Of a DNA stretch of 13,240 nt, positions 1-5,617 are shown piece by piece (the first letter of the stretch is position 1; every line of letters begins with the position of its first letter). A program made the position numbers and the translations under genes. The notes beneath the pieces were generated by a model. The model did not search any database. It saw only the letters and a program-made list of their open reading frames with translations, and was not told where the DNA came from. This stretch comes from Candidatus Nealsoniibacteriota bacterium (GTDB lineage: Bacteria > Patescibacteriota > Minisyncoccia > Minisyncoccales > MHMH01): the NCBI GenBank assembly GCA_016181985.1, contig JACOYG010000039.1:1-13240 (forward strand). The letters run 5' to 3'.

Positions 1-10
1 GCATACTTTA

Positions 11-82
11 AGGCGCCGGCCGGAATTGCACCGGCGTAAACGGTTTTGCAGACCGCTGCGTAGGCTTCTCCGCCACGGCGCC
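11..82 (-). tRNA. tRNA-Cys (GCA), divergent elbow
   Basis: The acceptor stem is a perfect 7 bp pairing with discriminator U73, as usual for tRNA-Cys. The anticodon stem closes a CTGCAAA loop, giving anticodon GCA. The T stem is a perfect 5 bp, but its loop reads TGCAATT, with G in place of the universal U55, and the D loop (GAGAAGCCTA) lacks the G18-G19 pair. No CCA is encoded. The gene lies 12 nt downstream of the DHH phosphoesterase stop codon on the same strand and may be co-transcribed with it. It could be a functional but divergent tRNA or a degrading copy. Confidence 0.85.
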
Positions 83-94
83 AAGAAACTTTCT

Positions 95-1066
95 TTATTC
101 TATCAAATTTATCACCTTTTTCAAGGTTTCTTCAATGGTGCCTTCCTGTTGGAAGCCGGCGGCATAGGGATGCCCTCCCCCGCCAAGGGCCTTGGCAATC
201 TTAACCACGTCCCTTCCTTTATAGGGCTCTGACCTTAAAGAGCCTTTAATTTTTCCTTTCTCGTGCTCAACCATGAAAAGTCCCAAGTTAACCGGAGAGC
301 TGGTGGAAATTAAGTTGGTAATGCCGTCGAAATCAGCCAAGCTTACCTTGTATTTATTTAAGTCATCCGAATCAATCCAAGAATAAGCCAAATTGGTCTT
401 TTCGTCCAATTTCGCTCTTGATAAAACTTTGCCCCAAGCTTTGGAAAAATTAAGAGGGCTGTCCAAAGTTAAAGTCTGGCGAGTAATCTTATTTAAAGAA
501 ACTCCGACGGAAAGAAGCTTGGAAACAATATTAAGGGTTTCCGAGGAAGTGGAAACGTGGCGGAATCCCCCGCTATCGGAAATAATGCCCGACAAAAGAC
601 ATAAAGCGATATCTTTGTTTATCTCGATATTCTTGTATTTTAACCAATGATAAACTATCTCCGATGTGGAAGAAAATTCCGGCTCCACTATTTTAATTTT
701 TCCTTTTTGGTCGGATTTGACATGGTGGTCAATAGTGATGATATCCAGCGGCGATTTATTTAAAATACGATCCGGCAGCCGCAGTCTTTTAAAATCTCCG
801 TAATCCAGAGCGATTAAAACATCCGGTTCAAAATTATCTACCTGCTGCTTAATTTCAAAGAAACCGGGCAAATAATTAAGACTCTTGGGGGCGGGGTTGG
901 GTAAATAAGGCAGGGTTTCAAATCCTTCGCTTTTTAGAATGTTATGTATGGTTAATACGGATGACACGGCATCCGGATCGGGATTTTCGTGCGAAGCGAT
1001 CAAAATCCTCCTGGCGCTCTTCAATAATTCGTCGATCTGCTGAAATTGTTCACTCAGATAAGTCAT
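95..1066 (-). CDS. DHH-family phosphoesterase, NrnA-like (oligoribonuclease / pAp phosphatase type)
   Basis: This 323-residue protein has both halves of the DHH/DHHA1 family. The N-terminal catalytic half shows HENPDPDAVSS (about residues 26-36; H26, D30, D32), an aspartate in ALDYGD (D88), the name-giving DHH at 113-115, and SDSGGFRH with D164. The C-terminal DHHA1 half ends with GGGGHPYAAG (about 295-304). NrnA-type enzymes use metal ions to degrade short oligoribonucleotides and to dephosphorylate pAp in the cytoplasm. The length is normal for NrnA (about 310-330). The ATG lies inside the end of rbfA (17-nt overlap), and rbfA followed by a DHH protein is a common bacterial order, which supports the call. 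No Shine-Dalgarno site precedes it, so translational coupling is likely. The exact substrate (oligoRNA, pAp or cyclic dinucleotide) cannot be decided from sequence. Confidence 0.88.
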   Translation of the reverse strand: MTYLSEQFQQIDELLKSARRILIASHENPDPDAVSSVLTIHNILKSEGFETLPYLPNPAPKSLNYLPGFFEIKQQVDNFEPDVLIALDYGDFKRLRLPDRILNKSPLDIITIDHHVKSDQKGKIKIVEPEFSSTSEIVYHWLKYKNIEINKDIALCLLSGIISDSGGFRHVSTSSETLNIVSKLLSVGVSLNKITRQTLTLDSPLNFSKAWGKVLSRAKLDEKTNLAYSWIDSDDLNKYKVSLADFDGITNLISTSSPVNLGLFMVEHEKGKIKGSLRSEPYKGRDVVKIAKALGGGGHPYAAGFQQEGTIEETLKKVINLIE

Positions 1067-1403
1067 CGTTTTTATGTATTTTTTCTAATAATTCTTCTAT
1101 CCTGCCGGCCTCCCTCGTCGCAGTTTCCTCGATAAATATAATCTTGGGTATCGGCCTCATCCTTAAGCGCTCGTTTAATTTTTGCTGAAGGCTATAAACC
1201 GACTTTCTTAGAATTTCTAAAATTTCCCGAACTGATTCATGGGGCATCACGGAAATATAAACCTTGGCTTGGATCAGGTTTGAGGAAGTTTCTACCCTGG
1301 TAACAGTAACCAAAAGTCCGTCGGGAAAATCCGCCTCCCTCAGCATAATCCGGCCCAATTCTTTTTGAATCAGCTGATTAACCTGTTCAACCCTGCTTGG
1401 CAT
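1050..1403 (-). CDS. rbfA: Ribosome-binding factor A (RbfA)
   Basis: RbfA is a small KH-type protein that helps 30S subunit maturation near the 5' end of 16S rRNA. The product of 117 residues matches the family length. It begins MPSRVEQVNQLIQKELGRI, the usual R-x-x-x-V-N-x-L-I-x-x-E-L start, and later has VTVTRVETSSNLIQAKVYISV and an RPIPKIIFIEE strand near the end, as in known RbfA. A start 17 codons further upstream is open, but it would add residues encoded inside the infB tail that do not resemble the family, so the internal ATG at 1403 is chosen. It overlaps the infB stop by 17 nt and the next gene by 17 nt. No Shine-Dalgarno site is seen, and coupling to infB translation is inferred. 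Confidence 0.92.
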   Translation of the reverse strand: MPSRVEQVNQLIQKELGRIMLREADFPDGLLVTVTRVETSSNLIQAKVYISVMPHESVREILEILRKSVYSLQQKLNERLRMRPIPKIIFIEETATREAGRIEELLEKIHKNDDLSE

Positions 1404-2892
1404 AAGTATATGTGTATACCAACAAAGTGTCCCCCTCCTGAACCTTGACGTCACCCTCGTAAAGAATCCCGCACTCTTCTCCTTTGAGCGCGATATTGGC
1501 GTCTTTTTTATTCTTTTGCAAATTAATAAGCTTGCCGGTTCCTATTGATTGTTCATCCCGGATGATTTCGATGGAAGTGCCTTTTTTGATTTCTCCCCAA
1601 GTGACTTTTCCGCCAACTATTTGACGGTTTTTTTCCGTCAAAAAGATGACCAGCGCCCTCAATTTGCCAAGCTCCACTTTCACTTTTTCGGGCTCCACCG
1701 ATTTTTCCATCATTAAGCGAACCGCCTGAGCCAACTCGTAAATAATCACAAAATTCAATATCCTGACATTGTCTCTTTCGGCCAAAACCAGGGCGGAAGG
1801 AGACGACTCAACTCTGAAAGCTAAAATCTTAGCGTTCCCCGATTTGGCCAGCTTCACATCGCTTTCAGACACATCTCCCACCTCATTTTTTAGTACCCTG
1901 ATAATGACTTTGTCCTGGGGAATATCTTTTAAAACTTCTCCGATCGCTTCAATCGATCCCTGCACGTCGGATTTTAAAATAAAGTTCAAAACTTTTTTTC
2001 CTTCTTCAATTAAAAAGACATCGCCCGACTCGGCTTTTCTTTCTTTTTTATCGATATACTTTTGAGCGGATTCAATGTCGGAATAAATCTCGAATTTTTC
2101 TCCGACTTGAGGAACGCCTTCAAGGCCCATTACGATAACGGGCTGGGAAGGCAGGGCCATTTCTAAATTTTTACCCTGGAAATCTTCCATCATTTTAATC
2201 TTGCCAAGAACCGATGCCGTCCCCGCGATATCGCCCAATTTTAAAACTCCGTCTCTTAAAAGCAAGGTTGCCGTCGGACCCCTTTGTTTATCCAAATACG
2301 ATTCGACTACTACGCCATGAGCTGGCTTATCCAAATCGCCTCTTAATGATTCCATGTCGCCGACCAGCAGAATAAGCTCCAAAAGCTCGGGGATCCCTTT
2401 TTTGGTTTTAGCCGAAAGCTCAACCGAGGGAATAATGCCGCCGAGAGATTCCACTAAGATGTCTTCCTTCATCAATTCTCTTTTCACTTTTTCGGGGTTG
2501 GCTTCGGGCTTGTCAATTTTATTCAAGGCCACAATCATCGGTATGCCGGCTTTCTTTGTATGCAAAATCGCCTCTTTTGTTTGTGGTTTTATTCCTTCTT
2601 CCGCCGCCACTACCAGTATGGCGATATCCGCCACTTTAGCTCCCCTTGACCTCATGGCCGTAAAGGCCTCATGGCCGGGCGTGTCAATAAAAGTGATTTT
2701 CTTTCCGTTGTGGTCAACCTCATAAGCTCCGATATGCTGGGTTATGCCGCCAGATTCCTTGGCGGTAATCTTAAAATCCTTTATCGCTTCCAAAATAGAA
2801 GACTTGCCATGGTCGACATGGCCCAATACCACTACGATTGGTGGTCGCGGTGTTAATTTACTTTTATTTTGTTGTTCGAGGTTATTTAGCAT
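1387..2892 (-). CDS. infB: Translation initiation factor IF-2, short form
   Basis: IF-2 is the GTPase that places initiator tRNA on the 30S subunit. All G motifs are present: G1 GHVDHGKS at 24-31, the switch I region GGITQHIGAY at 48-57, G3 DTPGHEAF at 70-77, G4 NKID at 124-127 and G5 SAK at 160-162. After the G domain come the usual EF-Tu-like domain II, domain III, and a C-terminal beta-barrel domain (roughly 405-495) that holds fMet-tRNA. At 501 residues it lacks the long variable N-terminal extension of typical IF-2, with only about 17 residues before the G domain. Reduced forms like this fit a small-genome bacterium. The gene begins the infB-rbfA-DHH cluster; nusA, its usual upstream partner, is not adjacent. 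No Shine-Dalgarno site precedes the ATG. Confidence 0.97.
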   Translation of the reverse strand: MLNNLEQQNKSKLTPRPPIVVVLGHVDHGKSSILEAIKDFKITAKESGGITQHIGAYEVDHNGKKITFIDTPGHEAFTAMRSRGAKVADIAILVVAAEEGIKPQTKEAILHTKKAGIPMIVALNKIDKPEANPEKVKRELMKEDILVESLGGIIPSVELSAKTKKGIPELLELILLVGDMESLRGDLDKPAHGVVVESYLDKQRGPTATLLLRDGVLKLGDIAGTASVLGKIKMMEDFQGKNLEMALPSQPVIVMGLEGVPQVGEKFEIYSDIESAQKYIDKKERKAESGDVFLIEEGKKVLNFILKSDVQGSIEAIGEVLKDIPQDKVIIRVLKNEVGDVSESDVKLAKSGNAKILAFRVESSPSALVLAERDNVRILNFVIIYELAQAVRLMMEKSVEPEKVKVELGKLRALVIFLTEKNRQIVGGKVTWGEIKKGTSIEIIRDEQSIGTGKLINLQKNKKDANIALKGEECGILYEGDVKVQEGDTLLVYTYTYAKQG

Positions 2893-3034
2893 AAAACATG
2901 TTATAAAATTCTAAATCCGAATATCGAAATCCGAAACAAATTCAAATAATTAAATTCTGAAATTATAAACCGGTTTAAATTTTTGAATTTAGAATTTAGA
3001 TATTATTTCGTGCTTCGAATTTCGTGCTTCGAAT
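2893..3034 (-). repeat. AT-rich spacer with tandem 14-mer and degenerate TTCGAAAT-type repeats
   Basis: This spacer between the DUF4446 gene and infB is low-complexity and made of variants of AAATTCGAA / TTTGAATTT. It contains an exact tandem repeat of TTCGTGCTTCGAAT (3007-3020 and 3021-3034), a palindrome AAACCGGTTT at 2967-2976, and left and right halves that are loosely complementary around it. No open reading frame or RNA gene is seen. Confidence 0.6.
2900..2905 (-). promoter_or_regulatory. Possible -10 element of infB
   Basis: On the minus strand TATAAC (5 of 6 consensus bases) lies 7 nt before the infB ATG, which would put the transcript start at or next to the start codon. No good -35 hexamer is seen 16-18 nt upstream. 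The surrounding sequence is AT-rich, so this may be chance. Confidence 0.3.
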
Positions 3035-3397
3035 TTAAGAGCCCATGGCTCTGGCTATGGCTTCTATTTCTTCTTTTGACAATTGGTACCTGGAAGTTCC
3101 TTTTTCTATGGGTTTGGCGTACGCTCTGCTTAATTCTCTAAGATAATGCGATGTCATGACAAAACCGTCGTCATTTGCATCCAGCACGGCTACAGAAAAA
3201 CTCTGGTCTCCCCCGACTTCGGGGAAAGGGTTAAACCTAACCAATCCTACCTTGTGAAGGTTTTTCTTGTTTTTTTCTTTTAACGCATCCAGCTCTTGGG
3301 AAAGATTTTGAAAATTTTCTTCCAGCTTTTTCAAGTATCCCAAAATCTCCTTCATATTTTTCGGATCCTCTTTTGTTTTATTGAATAATTTAAACAT
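3035..3397 (-). CDS. DUF4446 family protein
   Basis: This 120-residue protein matches the DUF4446 pattern: after a predicted coiled coil (about 14-47, rich in K, E, L) comes KVGLVRFNPFPEVGGDQSFS, then VAVLDANDDGFVMTS, a YAKPIEKG segment, and a short C-terminal helix rich in K and E (QLSKEEIEAIARAM). The molecular function of DUF4446 is not established. Many family members carry an N-terminal membrane helix; this one has none, so it is probably cytoplasmic or peripheral. It is co-oriented with infB, 142 nt upstream of it. The start ATG has no Shine-Dalgarno site, and two palindromic hairpins lie just upstream. Recognition of the family is by motif memory, not by a search. Confidence 0.8.
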   Translation of the reverse strand: MFKLFNKTKEDPKNMKEILGYLKKLEENFQNLSQELDALKEKNKKNLHKVGLVRFNPFPEVGGDQSFSVAVLDANDDGFVMTSHYLRELSRAYAKPIEKGTSRYQLSKEEIEAIARAMGS

Positions 3398-3412
3398 AAA
3401 TAATCATGGGGC

Positions 3413-3460
3413 GGCAGGTACAAGTCTATACCTGCCAGCCAGATGCAGACTTGCATCCGG
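3413..3460. repeat. Pair of hairpins sharing the loop CAAGTCT
   Basis: Two hairpins lie side by side between tRNA-Ser and the DUF4446 gene. The first (3413-3436) has an 8-bp stem GGCAGGTA/TACCTGCC around CAAGTCTA. The second (3439-3460), read on the minus strand, is a CCGGATG...CATCTGG stem around CAAGTCTG. They share the central CAAGTCT in opposite orientation while the stems differ but still pair. The loops are also complementary to each other (CAAGTC with GACTTG). No T-run follows, so they are not classic terminators. They may belong to a dispersed palindromic repeat family. Confidence 0.6.
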
Positions 3461-3547
3461 CGGAAGCGGGAGGATTCGAACCTCCGATACCCTTACGGGT
3501 ATAATAGTTTTCGAAACTATCCCATTCAACCGCTCTGGCACGCTTCC
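3461..3547 (-). tRNA. tRNA-Ser (CGA)
   Basis: The anticodon stem ATAGT/ACTAT closes TTCGAAA, giving anticodon CGA for UCG codons. A long variable arm (TACCC-GTAA-GGGTA) confirms the class II serine type. The acceptor stem GGAAGCG/CGCTTCC is perfect with G73, and the T arm is GGAGG TTCGAAT CCTCC. No CCA is encoded. It has its own promoter just upstream, separate from the Arg-Ala unit. Confidence 0.96.
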
Positions 3548-3559
3548 AACCAACTTACA

Positions 3560-3588
3560 TTTCTATCATTTTACTCTCAAAAAGTCAA
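3560..3588 (-). promoter_or_regulatory. Promoter of tRNA-Ser
   Basis: The minus strand reads TTGACT (3588-3583), a 17-bp spacer, then TGA-TAGAAA with the -10 at 3565-3560 and a TGn extension. The predicted transcript start is about 5 nt before the mature tRNA 5' end. The -35 begins right after the terminator of the upstream Arg-Ala unit. Confidence 0.55.
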
Positions 3589-3594
3589 AGAAGC

Positions 3595-3630
3595 AAACAA
3601 AAAGCCCAAGAACTCTCGGACTTTTTGTTT
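3595..3630 (-). terminator. Intrinsic terminator of the tRNA-Arg-Ala unit
   Basis: Outer arms AAACAAAAAG and CTTTTTGTTT pair perfectly, and inner bases extend the stem to about 16 bp with two G-U pairs around a 4-nt loop. On the minus strand a T-rich tract follows. The hairpin starts 1 nt after the encoded CCA of tRNA-Ala. Confidence 0.75.
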
Positions 3631-3631
3631 T

Positions 3632-3705
3632 TGGTGGACCCGAGGGGAATCGAACCCCTTACTTTTGCATGCCATGCAAATGTGTTACCGGTATACCACG
3701 GGCCC
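3632..3705 (-). tRNA. tRNA-Ala (GGC), CCA encoded
   Basis: The anticodon stem TTTGC/GCAAA closes ATGGCAT, giving anticodon GGC. The acceptor stem GGGCCCG/CGGGTCC contains the G3-U70 wobble, the main alanine identity element, and A73. CCA (complement of 3632-3634) follows directly and is genome-encoded. The T arm is AGGGG TTCGATT CCCCT. The D stem has one A-C mismatch. It lies 9 nt downstream of tRNA-Arg and is surely co-transcribed with it. Confidence 0.95.
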
Positions 3706-3714
3706 GGCGTATTG

Positions 3715-3786
3715 TGCCCCTACCAGGAGTCGAACCTAGATTTAGGGTTTAGGAAACCCTCGTCCTATCCATTGAACGATAGGGGC
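3715..3786 (-). tRNA. tRNA-Arg (CCT)
   Basis: The anticodon stem AGGGT/ACCCT closes TTCCTAA, giving anticodon CCT for AGG codons. The acceptor stem GCCCCTA/TAGGGGC is perfect with A73. The T arm CTAGG TTCGACT CCTGG has one wobble. No CCA is encoded. It is first in a two-tRNA unit with tRNA-Ala and is divergent from htrA. Confidence 0.96.
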
Positions 3787-3809
3787 GGCGGGAAGGTAAT
3801 TCATTCTCA

Positions 3810-3838
3810 ACTCTAACAAAATTTTGGCGATTTTGCAA
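3810..3838 (-). promoter_or_regulatory. Probable promoter of tRNA-Arg(CCT)-tRNA-Ala
   Basis: On the minus strand TTGCAA (3838-3833), a 17-bp spacer and TGT-TAGAGT (-10 at 3815-3810) form a weak extended -10 promoter about 23 nt before the tRNA. It overlaps the htrA promoter running the other way. Confidence 0.4.
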
Positions 3839-3852
3839 CATTATGGTAAAAT
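3824..3852 (+). promoter_or_regulatory. Promoter of htrA, leaderless layout
   Basis: TTGGCG (3824-3829), a 17-bp spacer and TGG-TAAAAT (-10 at 3847-3852) form an extended -10 promoter. Only ATATAT separates the -10 from the ATG at 3859, so the predicted start of transcription is at or within a base or two of the start codon. The TAA within the -10 is also an in-frame stop that excludes a longer protein. Confidence 0.65.
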
Positions 3853-3858
3853 ATATAT

Positions 3859-4893
3859 ATGACAAAATACTCCAACGATTCGGCTATTCCAAAAATAGTG
3901 AAAAAAGTCTTGCCGGCCGTGGTGAGCATCACTGTTTCTAAAATGATGCCGATTTTTGAAACTCCGTTCGGGCCTTCGCCTTTCGGTTTTGACGGATTCT
4001 TTATGGTTCCCAAAGGAAAGAAAAAAATTCAAATAGGAGGCGGCTCCGGCTTCATCGTTGATCCGTCCGGCATAATCTTAACCAACCGCCATGTGGTAGC
4101 CGACGGCCAATCAGAATACATGGTTGTGCTCAATGAAGAAAAAAAATGCCCTGCCGAGGTTATTGTTAAAGACCCGATCAATGATATCGCTATTCTAAAA
4201 ATCAAAGAAAAAAACCTGCCAACGCTTGAGCTGGGAAATTCGTCTAAATTGGAATTGGGCCAAACCGTTATCGCCATCGGAAACGCGCTGGGCAATTTTT
4301 TGAATACCGTTTCGGTCGGCGTGGTTTCGGGACTATTTAGGGAAATCACGGCCGGCGACGCCGCAAACCAAAGCTTAACCAAATTAAGGGGACTTATTCA
4401 AACCGATGCCGCCATCAACCCGGGAAACTCCGGAGGTCCCTTGATCGATATGAATGGCAGAGCTATCGGAGTTAATACCGCTATGGTTTTTATGGCGGAA
4501 AACATCGGCTTTGCTTTGCCCATCAACAATGCCAAAAAAGATTTGGCCGATTTAAAAAAATACGGCAAGCTAAAGCAGCCGTTCTTGGGAGTAAGGTATG
4601 TTCTGATAAATCAAGAATTGAAGGAACGGTTTAATTTAATTGTCGATTACGGCGCCTTAATCGTTTCCGAGCCGGCCCCGGGAGGCGAAGCGGTGGTGCC
4701 GGGAGGATCAGCCGATAAAGCCGGACTCAAGGAGGGCGATGTTATCTTGGAAATAAAAAAACAAAAAATAACTCAAAAAAATCCCGTGGAAGAGCTTCTC
4801 CAAAAATGCGAAATCGGAGAAGTTGTTGATGTAAAAGCCATGAGAGACGGCAAAGAAATGCTATTCAAAATTTCCTTGGAAGAAAGAATTTAG
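3859..4893 (+). CDS. HtrA/Deg-family serine protease without visible membrane anchor
   Basis: HtrA proteases degrade misfolded proteins. The trypsin-like domain (about 10-230) has the full triad: H78 in ILTNRHVV, D109 in NDIAIL, and S191 in NPGNSGGPL. A single C-terminal PDZ domain follows (about 240-342, with the FLGV entry motif and KAGLKEGDVILEI). At 344 residues it is shorter than most family members, because it starts directly with the protease domain. There is no signal peptide or transmembrane helix, and an in-frame TAA 12 nt upstream rules out an extension. Export by another route, or cytoplasmic action, would have to be assumed. The gene is monocistronic, flanked by tRNA genes on the other strand, with a leaderless-type promoter and a strong terminator. 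The family is certain; the subtype (DegP/Q/S) is not assignable. Confidence 0.93.
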   Translation: MTKYSNDSAIPKIVKKVLPAVVSITVSKMMPIFETPFGPSPFGFDGFFMVPKGKKKIQIGGGSGFIVDPSGIILTNRHVVADGQSEYMVVLNEEKKCPAEVIVKDPINDIAILKIKEKNLPTLELGNSSKLELGQTVIAIGNALGNFLNTVSVGVVSGLFREITAGDAANQSLTKLRGLIQTDAAINPGNSGGPLIDMNGRAIGVNTAMVFMAENIGFALPINNAKKDLADLKKYGKLKQPFLGVRYVLINQELKERFNLIVDYGALIVSEPAPGGEAVVPGGSADKAGLKEGDVILEIKKQKITQKNPVEELLQKCEIGEVVDVKAMRDGKEMLFKISLEERI

Positions 4894-4913
4894 TCCCTCG
4901 CAGTGGCTCGGGA

Positions 4914-4959
4914 CACCTTAAACTAAAAATCCCCTTGGGGGGATTTTTAGTTTAAGGTG
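4914..4959. terminator. Bidirectional terminator between htrA and tRNA-His
   Basis: A perfect 21-bp stem (4914-4934 with 4939-4959) closes a 4-nt loop TTGG. The core is AAAAATCCCC/GGGGATTTTT, giving T-runs in both directions. It lies 20 nt past the htrA stop and touches the 3' end of the convergent tRNA-His with no spacer. Confidence 0.85.
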
Positions 4960-5033
4960 GGTGAGCGACGGGATTTGAACCCGCAACCACTTCTGCCACA
5001 GAGAAGTGCTCTGCCAGTTGAGCTACGCCCACC
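4960..5033 (-). tRNA. tRNA-His (GTG)
   Basis: The anticodon stem CTTCT/AGAAG closes CTGTGGC, giving anticodon GTG. The histidine-specific extra pair G-1:C73 is encoded (5033 and 4960). The acceptor stem GTGGGCG/CGCTCAC has one G-U pair, the D arm is GCTC/GAGC, and the T arm GCGGG TTCAAAT CCCGT also contains a wobble. No CCA is encoded. It is downstream of tRNA-Arg(TCT) in the same unit. Confidence 0.96.
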
Positions 5034-5036
5034 ATA

Positions 5037-5067
5037 CTTCGCAGTCCATAGCCTTGGCGAAGGACTG
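5037..5067. repeat. Interlocked inverted repeats between tRNA-Arg and tRNA-His
   Basis: Two inverted repeats interlock: CTTCGC (5037-5042) with GCGAAG (5057-5062), and CAGTCC (5042-5047) with GGACTG (5062-5067). The order A-B-A'-B' allows either alternative hairpins or a pseudoknot. The element fills almost the whole 34-nt spacer and may be a dispersed repeat or a processing signal. Confidence 0.55.
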
Positions 5068-5139
5068 TGCCCCCGCGAGGAATCGAACCTCGATATCCGG
5101 TTTAGAAAACCGGTGTTCTATCCGTTAAACTATGGGGGC
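5068..5139 (-). tRNA. tRNA-Arg (TCT)
   Basis: The anticodon stem CCGGT/ACCGG closes TTTCTAA, giving anticodon TCT for AGA codons. The acceptor stem is GCCCCC/GGGGGC with an A7-C66 mismatch next to it, and the discriminator is A73. The T arm CGAGG TTCGATT CCTCG is perfect. No CCA is encoded. It is first in a two-tRNA unit with tRNA-His. Confidence 0.95.
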
Positions 5140-5149
5140 TAACGTTGAT

Positions 5150-5178
5150 ATTGTATACCAAATGCGCTGCTTAAACAA
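5150..5178 (-). promoter_or_regulatory. Promoter of tRNA-Arg(TCT)-tRNA-His
   Basis: On the minus strand TTGTTT (5178-5173), a 17-bp spacer and TACAAT (5155-5150) lie 10 nt before the mature tRNA 5' end. The neighbouring TGGTATAC could serve as an alternative extended -10. Confidence 0.5.
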
Positions 5179-5211
5179 GTTAAGGGGTCTTTGCGAGTAC
5201 AATCTTAATTT

Positions 5212-5580
5212 TTATTCACCAAGCGCCTGTTTGATTTTTTGAAGCACTTCTTCAAGAGAATAATTGGCTTTAACCAAATACGTTGTTGCCCCCATCTCCA
5301 TGGCCTTCTCGATATCGCCGGCGCCTTCCAGATTGGTAAGCACAATAATGGGAATGTCCCTTGTGGTGATGCCGCCCTTAAGCTTCTTTAGTACTTCAAA
5401 ACCATTAATTTTTGGCAGAATTAAGTCGAGCAAGATTAAATCCGGCTTTTCTGCGGCAGCCAGCCTTACGCCCTCCTCGCCATCCGTGGCCGAAATCATT
5501 TCATGCCCCTCTTGAGTCAAAATATCGCTGAATGTCTTTTGAAGCGCCGACTCATCTTCGATAAAAAGTATTTTTTTCAT
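5212..5580 (-). CDS. Single-domain response regulator (receiver only)
   Basis: This 122-residue protein is a complete CheY-like receiver with nothing after it. The acidic pocket is E8-D9, the phosphorylated aspartate is D52 in LILLDLILP, the switch threonine is T82 in IIVLTN, and the conserved lysine is K104 in YLVKAN. With no output domain it must act through protein contacts or as a phosphate relay. It follows the histidine kinase gene by 37 nt on the same strand and is presumably its partner. No Shine-Dalgarno site precedes the ATG. A small palindrome, GCTTTT-AAT-AAAAGC (5596-5610), lies between the two genes. The pathway output is unknown. Confidence 0.93.
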   Translation of the reverse strand: MKKILFIEDESALQKTFSDILTQEGHEMISATDGEEGVRLAAAEKPDLILLDLILPKINGFEVLKKLKGGITTRDIPIIVLTNLEGAGDIEKAMEMGATTYLVKANYSLEEVLQKIKQALGE

Positions 5581-5617
5581 TTTTTATTATTTATTGCTTT
5601 TAATAAAAGCCGACCGT

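Noticed and set aside
26..232. Plus-strand open frame over tRNA-Cys and the end of the DHH gene
   Set aside because: It is antisense to two well-supported genes and has no recognisable protein features.
3413..3460. CRISPR-like repeat
   Set aside because: Only two short palindromes are present, with no regular spacers or repeat series.
3381..3816. Three overlapping plus-strand open frames
   Set aside because: They run across three minus-strand tRNA genes and their spacers; the peptides are translations of tRNA sequence.
4957..5142. Plus-strand open frame of 61 codons
   Set aside because: It lies wholly over tRNA-His and tRNA-Arg on the other strand.
5596..5610. Terminator between kinase and receiver genes
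   Set aside because: The stem is only 6 bp and AT-rich with no real T-run; the genes most likely form one unit.
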